From Methanomicrobiales archaeon (GTDB taxonomy: Archaea; Halobacteriota; Methanomicrobia; Methanomicrobiales; Methanospirillaceae), in contig JALHCK010000005.1 in assembly GCA_022841205.1 (NCBI GenBank), forward strand, positions 62,001 through 126,000: 64,000 nucleotides of DNA, written 5' to 3'. The notes below the pieces were generated by a model. The model had not been told where the DNA came from and made no database searches. It saw only the letters and a list, made by a program, of their open reading frames with translations. A program made the translations under genes and the position numbers. Positions 60,787-64,000 of this stretch are shown piece after piece; positions within the stretch are counted from its first letter, which is position 1, and each line of letters begins with the position of its first letter.

Positions 60787-63168
60787 ATGTTTGGATTCAG
60801 CACCCCAAAGAACCAGGAATTCCTCGTCATACCCCTCACCGGGGTCGTGGTCTTTCCAAAGACCCGGACAAAGCTGGACGTAGAAAAATCTATCGGCGAA
60901 GCACTGGCCGCTGCACTTTCGGAGGGCAGTTCTGCAGAAGCGATCACGATTGCAAAGTACGATGATTCCGGAGAGCTTCCTGCATCTCTCTCCCCGGTTG
61001 GATGCATCGTGAAGGTGATGGTTTCCGAGCCTGCCGATGAAGGGTACGTGATCGATGTCCTGGCCTGCCAGAAAGCCAGGGTATCAGGGGTGAACGAGCG
61101 GGACGGCCGGTTCTATGCGGCCTGCACCCCGTTCCCCGACCGGCAGGACCTCGATGAACCGATGAGGAAAGCACTCCTCACCGAGATCCGGGCGATCATT
61201 CACGACATCAGCAGCCATTTCAAAGGAGCTGGGCATTTCACCCACTCCATCGATGCAATGGAATCGGTCGACCAGGTCATCGGGTACATCCTGCTGTTTG
61301 CACCCGTTGCCACCAGTGAGAAGCAGGCCATCCTCGAGACCGAATCGGCCCGCGAACGGGGCCGGATGTTCCTCGATCTTCTCGAAAAGGTCAGGGAACA
61401 AATCAACTTCCGGGTCGAAATGGTCCAGAAAGTCTCCGAGAAGGTGAGCAAATCAAACCGCGAGGCGATGCTCCGGGAGCAGCTGAAGCTGATCCAGGAT
61501 GAGCTGAACGAGTGCGACGGGGTGTCATCCGAAGGCGCAGGCTACCGGGAGCGGATCGAACAGTCAAGGATGCCTGAAGAGGTCCGGAAGAAGGCGCTCA
61601 CTGAGGCCCGGAAACTGGAGGCCAACGGAGGGCAGAACCATGAGAGCCACATCATCCGGAACTACCTGGATCTGCTCCTCGATCTCCCCTGGGTGACGGA
61701 TGAGAAGGCCACGGTCGATATCGTGGAAGCCCGGAGGGTGCTAGATGCCAACCACACCGGGCTTGAAAAGGTGAAGGAGCGGATCATCCAGCACCTTGCC
61801 GTGATGAAGCTGAAGCACGAGAAGCAGGGGTCGATCCTGCTCTTTTCCGGGCCGCCCGGGACCGGGAAGACCAGCCTTGGCAAGAGCATCGCCGATGCCC
61901 TTGGCCGGAAGTACGTCCGGATCAGCCTCGGAGGAGTCCGTGATGAGGCAGAGATCAGGGGGCACCGGAGGACCTATGTCGGGGCCCTTCCCGGACGGAT
62001 CATCCAGGGGATAAAACGGGCCGGGGTGAAGAATCCGGTCTTTATCCTGGACGAGGTCGATAAGCTCGGCTTCTCCCAGCTCGGCGACCCGGCAAGCGCC
62101 CTCCTCGAAGTCCTCGATCCGGAGCAGAACAGCACGTTCTCGGACCACTACCTCGAAGTACCCTATGACCTCTCTGAGGTGCTGTTCATCGCGACGGCGA
62201 ATACCACCGCCACGATCCCACCTCCGCTCCTTGACCGGATGGAGCTGATCGAGATCTCCGGATACACGAAGAACGAGAAGTTCTCCATCGCCAGGAACCA
62301 TCTCATCCCTGCAACGCTGGATGAGCACGGGCTTGATGCCGGAAGCCTCGTGATCGAGGACGATGCCCTGAAAGGGATCATCGGGAGGTATACCCGCGAG
62401 GCCGGAGTCCGGTGGCTGAAGAAGCAGATCGCCCAGATAGCCCGGTATGCTTCGGAAAAGATCGTCTCGGGGACTGTTAAAAAGCCGTTCATCGTTTCCG
62501 AGGGGATGCTGGATACCATTCTCGGGAGGGAAGTGGTCCGCACTGAATCTGCACGGAAGGTCGGGATTCCCGGAGTGGTTACGGGGCTTGCCTGGACCCC
62601 GGTTGGGGGAGAGATCCTCTTTATCGAGGGTACCGCCATGCCGGGAAAAGGGAACCTCACCCTCACCGGGCAGCTTGGTGACGTGATGAAGGAGTCGGCC
62701 ACCATCTCCATGAGCCTGATCCGTTCACGGCTGGCCTACCAGGCGACCGGGTTTGACTTTATCGCCAGTGATGTCCATATCCACGTGCCGTCCGGGGCAA
62801 CGCCCAAGGATGGCCCTTCAGCAGGGATCGCCCTCTTTACAGCGCTCGCCTCCCTTGTCACAGGGACGACAGTCGACCCGAAGACGGCCATGACCGGGGA
62901 GATAACACTCTCCGGAACGATCCTTCCGGTCGGTGGTATAAAAGAGAAGGTGATCGCCGCTCACCGGGCAGGGATCCGGACGGTGCTCCTTCCAAGCGAA
63001 AACCGTCGTGATCTCGAGGATGTTCCCGGGGAAGTCCGTGACGAGATCCGGTTTGTCTTTGTGGAAACGATCAACCAGGTGCTCAAGGAGGCGCTCGGGA
63101 TCGAACTCCAGGAGGCAATGTTGCCTTTCCCGGTGAGGAACCGCGCCATCCCGGTTGGGAACATCTGA
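60787..63168 (+). CDS. lon: ATP-dependent protease Lon, bacterial LonA type
   Basis: A 793-residue AAA+ serine protease degrading damaged or regulatory proteins. Unlike archaeal LonB it has no membrane helices but an N-terminal substrate domain (VIPLTGVVVFPKT) and a coiled-coil helical part. Walker A is SGPPGTGKTS (near residue 355), Walker B FILDEVDKLG. The protease dyad is S678 in PKDGPSAG and K719 in VGGIKEK. This is the bacterial form, so transfer from bacteria is likely. It sits 50 bp after marR. Confidence 0.96.
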   Translation: MFGFSTPKNQEFLVIPLTGVVVFPKTRTKLDVEKSIGEALAAALSEGSSAEAITIAKYDDSGELPASLSPVGCIVKVMVSEPADEGYVIDVLACQKARVSGVNERDGRFYAACTPFPDRQDLDEPMRKALLTEIRAIIHDISSHFKGAGHFTHSIDAMESVDQVIGYILLFAPVATSEKQAILETESARERGRMFLDLLEKVREQINFRVEMVQKVSEKVSKSNREAMLREQLKLIQDELNECDGVSSEGAGYRERIEQSRMPEEVRKKALTEARKLEANGGQNHESHIIRNYLDLLLDLPWVTDEKATVDIVEARRVLDANHTGLEKVKERIIQHLAVMKLKHEKQGSILLFSGPPGTGKTSLGKSIADALGRKYVRISLGGVRDEAEIRGHRRTYVGALPGRIIQGIKRAGVKNPVFILDEVDKLGFSQLGDPASALLEVLDPEQNSTFSDHYLEVPYDLSEVLFIATANTTATIPPPLLDRMELIEISGYTKNEKFSIARNHLIPATLDEHGLDAGSLVIEDDALKGIIGRYTREAGVRWLKKQIAQIARYASEKIVSGTVKKPFIVSEGMLDTILGREVVRTESARKVGIPGVVTGLAWTPVGGEILFIEGTAMPGKGNLTLTGQLGDVMKESATISMSLIRSRLAYQATGFDFIASDVHIHVPSGATPKDGPSAGIALFTALASLVTGTTVDPKTAMTGEITLSGTILPVGGIKEKVIAAHRAGIRTVLLPSENRRDLEDVPGEVRDEIRFVFVETINQVLKEALGIELQEAMLPFPVRNRAIPVGNI

Positions 63169-63361
63169 ACCGCCCCTCCCGGCTCTTTTTTTCCATCGTC
63201 CCGGGGTAGAGAGCAGCAAGAAGGATAACGGCCCGTTTTCTGAGTTATGGGTGAAGAGGTTGAAAGAAACCCGGAAACTGACACCAGCTGCGGGATGAGG
63301 CCCTCAAATGGCAGCAAGAACACCCATGCCTGAAGAGCCAGGGAAACGATGGAGGGTTGCA

Positions 63362-64000
63362 CTAGGTAAAAGCCTTCTCCCAGCCTTCCCATCGCCTGTA
63401 TGATCCCCGGATGAACAGGTATGCCGGGAAAAGCAGTCCTGCACTCCCGAAGGCGTACAGGGTATTGATCGATGCTGCACCGATCAGGCCGAGAACGACC
63501 GGCCCGATAAGGAGCATCGATGCGGCAAGCACCCGCACGTCATAGACCATCACCGCTGGCCAGAGCCCGGTCAGCCAGACCATGACCGATGCAGCGTAGA
63601 CGGAGATCGAGAGGGCAAGGGCTGCTGCCGGAAGAAGACTCCCGTAGTCCCCGGAGGCGACAGCCCCGGCCAGTACCGCCACCAGGGTCAGGGGCTGCAG
63701 GAGCAGGAACGTTACAAGCTTGCTCCGGATGAGGTCCGCGGTGCCCAGTGGGAGGAAGGTATAACCGGCAATGGCATCGAATTCGGTGACCCAGGTATAG
63801 ATAGTGGCGCCGATTACCCCGACCACCCCGGCAAAGTTTATCAGGAGCGGGGTATCCGGCAGCACCCGGGCTAGCACTACCAGGGTTACCCAGATGAGAG
63901 CGAGAGGGAGGCCGAAGGAGAAAATGGGCTGGCCGACCAGCCCGCCGCTTCTCCGGAGGTCGAGGAGGTCTTTTGCCACCGTCGGGCCGGAGCGCAGCCG
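63362..64000 (-). CDS. ABC-2 type permease-like membrane protein (partial; 5' end beyond window)
   Basis: The frame is open to the window edge, so the true start lies outside. About 212 residues are visible, with six helices and an N-terminal phrase SGPTVAKDLLDLRRSGGLVG that looks internal rather than a start. The FAGVVGVIGATIYTWVTEFD and LPLGTADLIRSKL segments resemble ABC-2 permease subunits that remain unnamed. A GTG at 63979 would give a shorter start, but continuity upstream argues against it. Substrate unknown. Confidence 0.6.
   Translation of the reverse strand, partial: RLRSGPTVAKDLLDLRRSGGLVGQPIFSFGLPLALIWVTLVVLARVLPDTPLLINFAGVVGVIGATIYTWVTEFDAIAGYTFLPLGTADLIRSKLVTFLLLQPLTLVAVLAGAVASGDYGSLLPAAALALSISVYAASVMVWLTGLWPAVMVYDVRVLAASMLLIGPVVLGLIGAASINTLYAFGSAGLLFPAYLFIRGSYRRWEGWEKAFT

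Noticed and set aside
60787..63168. Archaeal membrane LonB
   Set aside because: No membrane helices in the ATPase part and a full N-terminal substrate domain are present, so the protein is LonA.

Overview
This window is chromosomal DNA of a methanogenic archaeon, most probably of the order Methanomicrobiales (Methanoregula-like; genus not resolved). Supporting signs: Sep-tRNA:Cys-tRNA synthase (pscS), a methanogen-type formate transporter (fdhC), archaeal MptE for tetrahydromethanopterin synthesis, a CbiA/CfbB amidase, a ThiI with a CXXC pair, the mre11-rad50-nurA-herA repair operon, a family B DNA polymerase, and many A/T-rich TATA boxes 25-32 bp before start codons, implying leaderless or short-leader transcripts. 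DNA is G+C rich inside genes and A/T rich at promoters. No CRISPR array, insertion sequence, integrase or rRNA gene was seen; one tRNA gene (Lys, CTT) is present.

Layout. 1-4.5 kb: the 3' end of a site-2-protease-like gene, then a reverse-strand operon (TrkA-N/DHH protein, MptE, COG1031-type radical SAM protein) and tRNA-Lys. 5-10 kb: two RDD membrane proteins, a tiny double zinc-knuckle protein, ilvD and CbiA/CfbB. 10-15 kb: DNA polymerase B and malate dehydrogenase, divergent from pyrD-pyrK across one central TATA box. 15-17 kb: fdhC with a palindromic promoter site and a membrane-anchored OB-fold-like protein. 17-25 kb: mre11-rad50-nurA-herA, then a 59-residue ORF coupled to pscS. 25-32 kb: Dph6 coupled to a glutaminase-like protein, PEBP-msrA, two small putative regulators, an N-formylglutamate amidohydrolase, a DUF1848 protein, a NERD-TM-CAP fusion and thiI. 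33-44 kb: ClC channel, DUF2150 gene coupled to a cysteine-cluster protein, cardiolipin synthase, HdeD-like protein, mutM, two decayed genes meeting end to end, a Mesh1-like HD hydrolase, DedA and small membrane or lipoproteins. 45-55 kb: a PAS protein ending in a diadenylate-cyclase-like domain, a P-type ATPase, HEAT and RNB proteins, and a Cache/HAMP/PAS histidine kinase. 55-64 kb: export protein, iron-sulfur flavoprotein, adhesin-like lipoprotein, Trm5-like methyltransferase, HdeD-like protein, UspA, MarR with an operator-like palindrome, LonA, and the 3' part of a membrane permease cut by the window end.

Functional threads. Several gene pairs share stop/start bases (pyrD-pyrK, mre11-rad50-nurA-herA, small ORF-pscS, dph6-glutaminase, PEBP-msrA, DUF2150-Cys cluster), suggesting translational coupling. 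The right third is rich in sensing and stress functions (DAC domain, histidine kinase, Usp, MarR, Lon, HdeD). Most noteworthy: the PAS-DAC protein, the NERD-TM-CAP fusion, the glutaminase-Dph6 pair, the pseudogene junction near 40.02 kb, the MarR-LonA unit and the small ORF before pscS.
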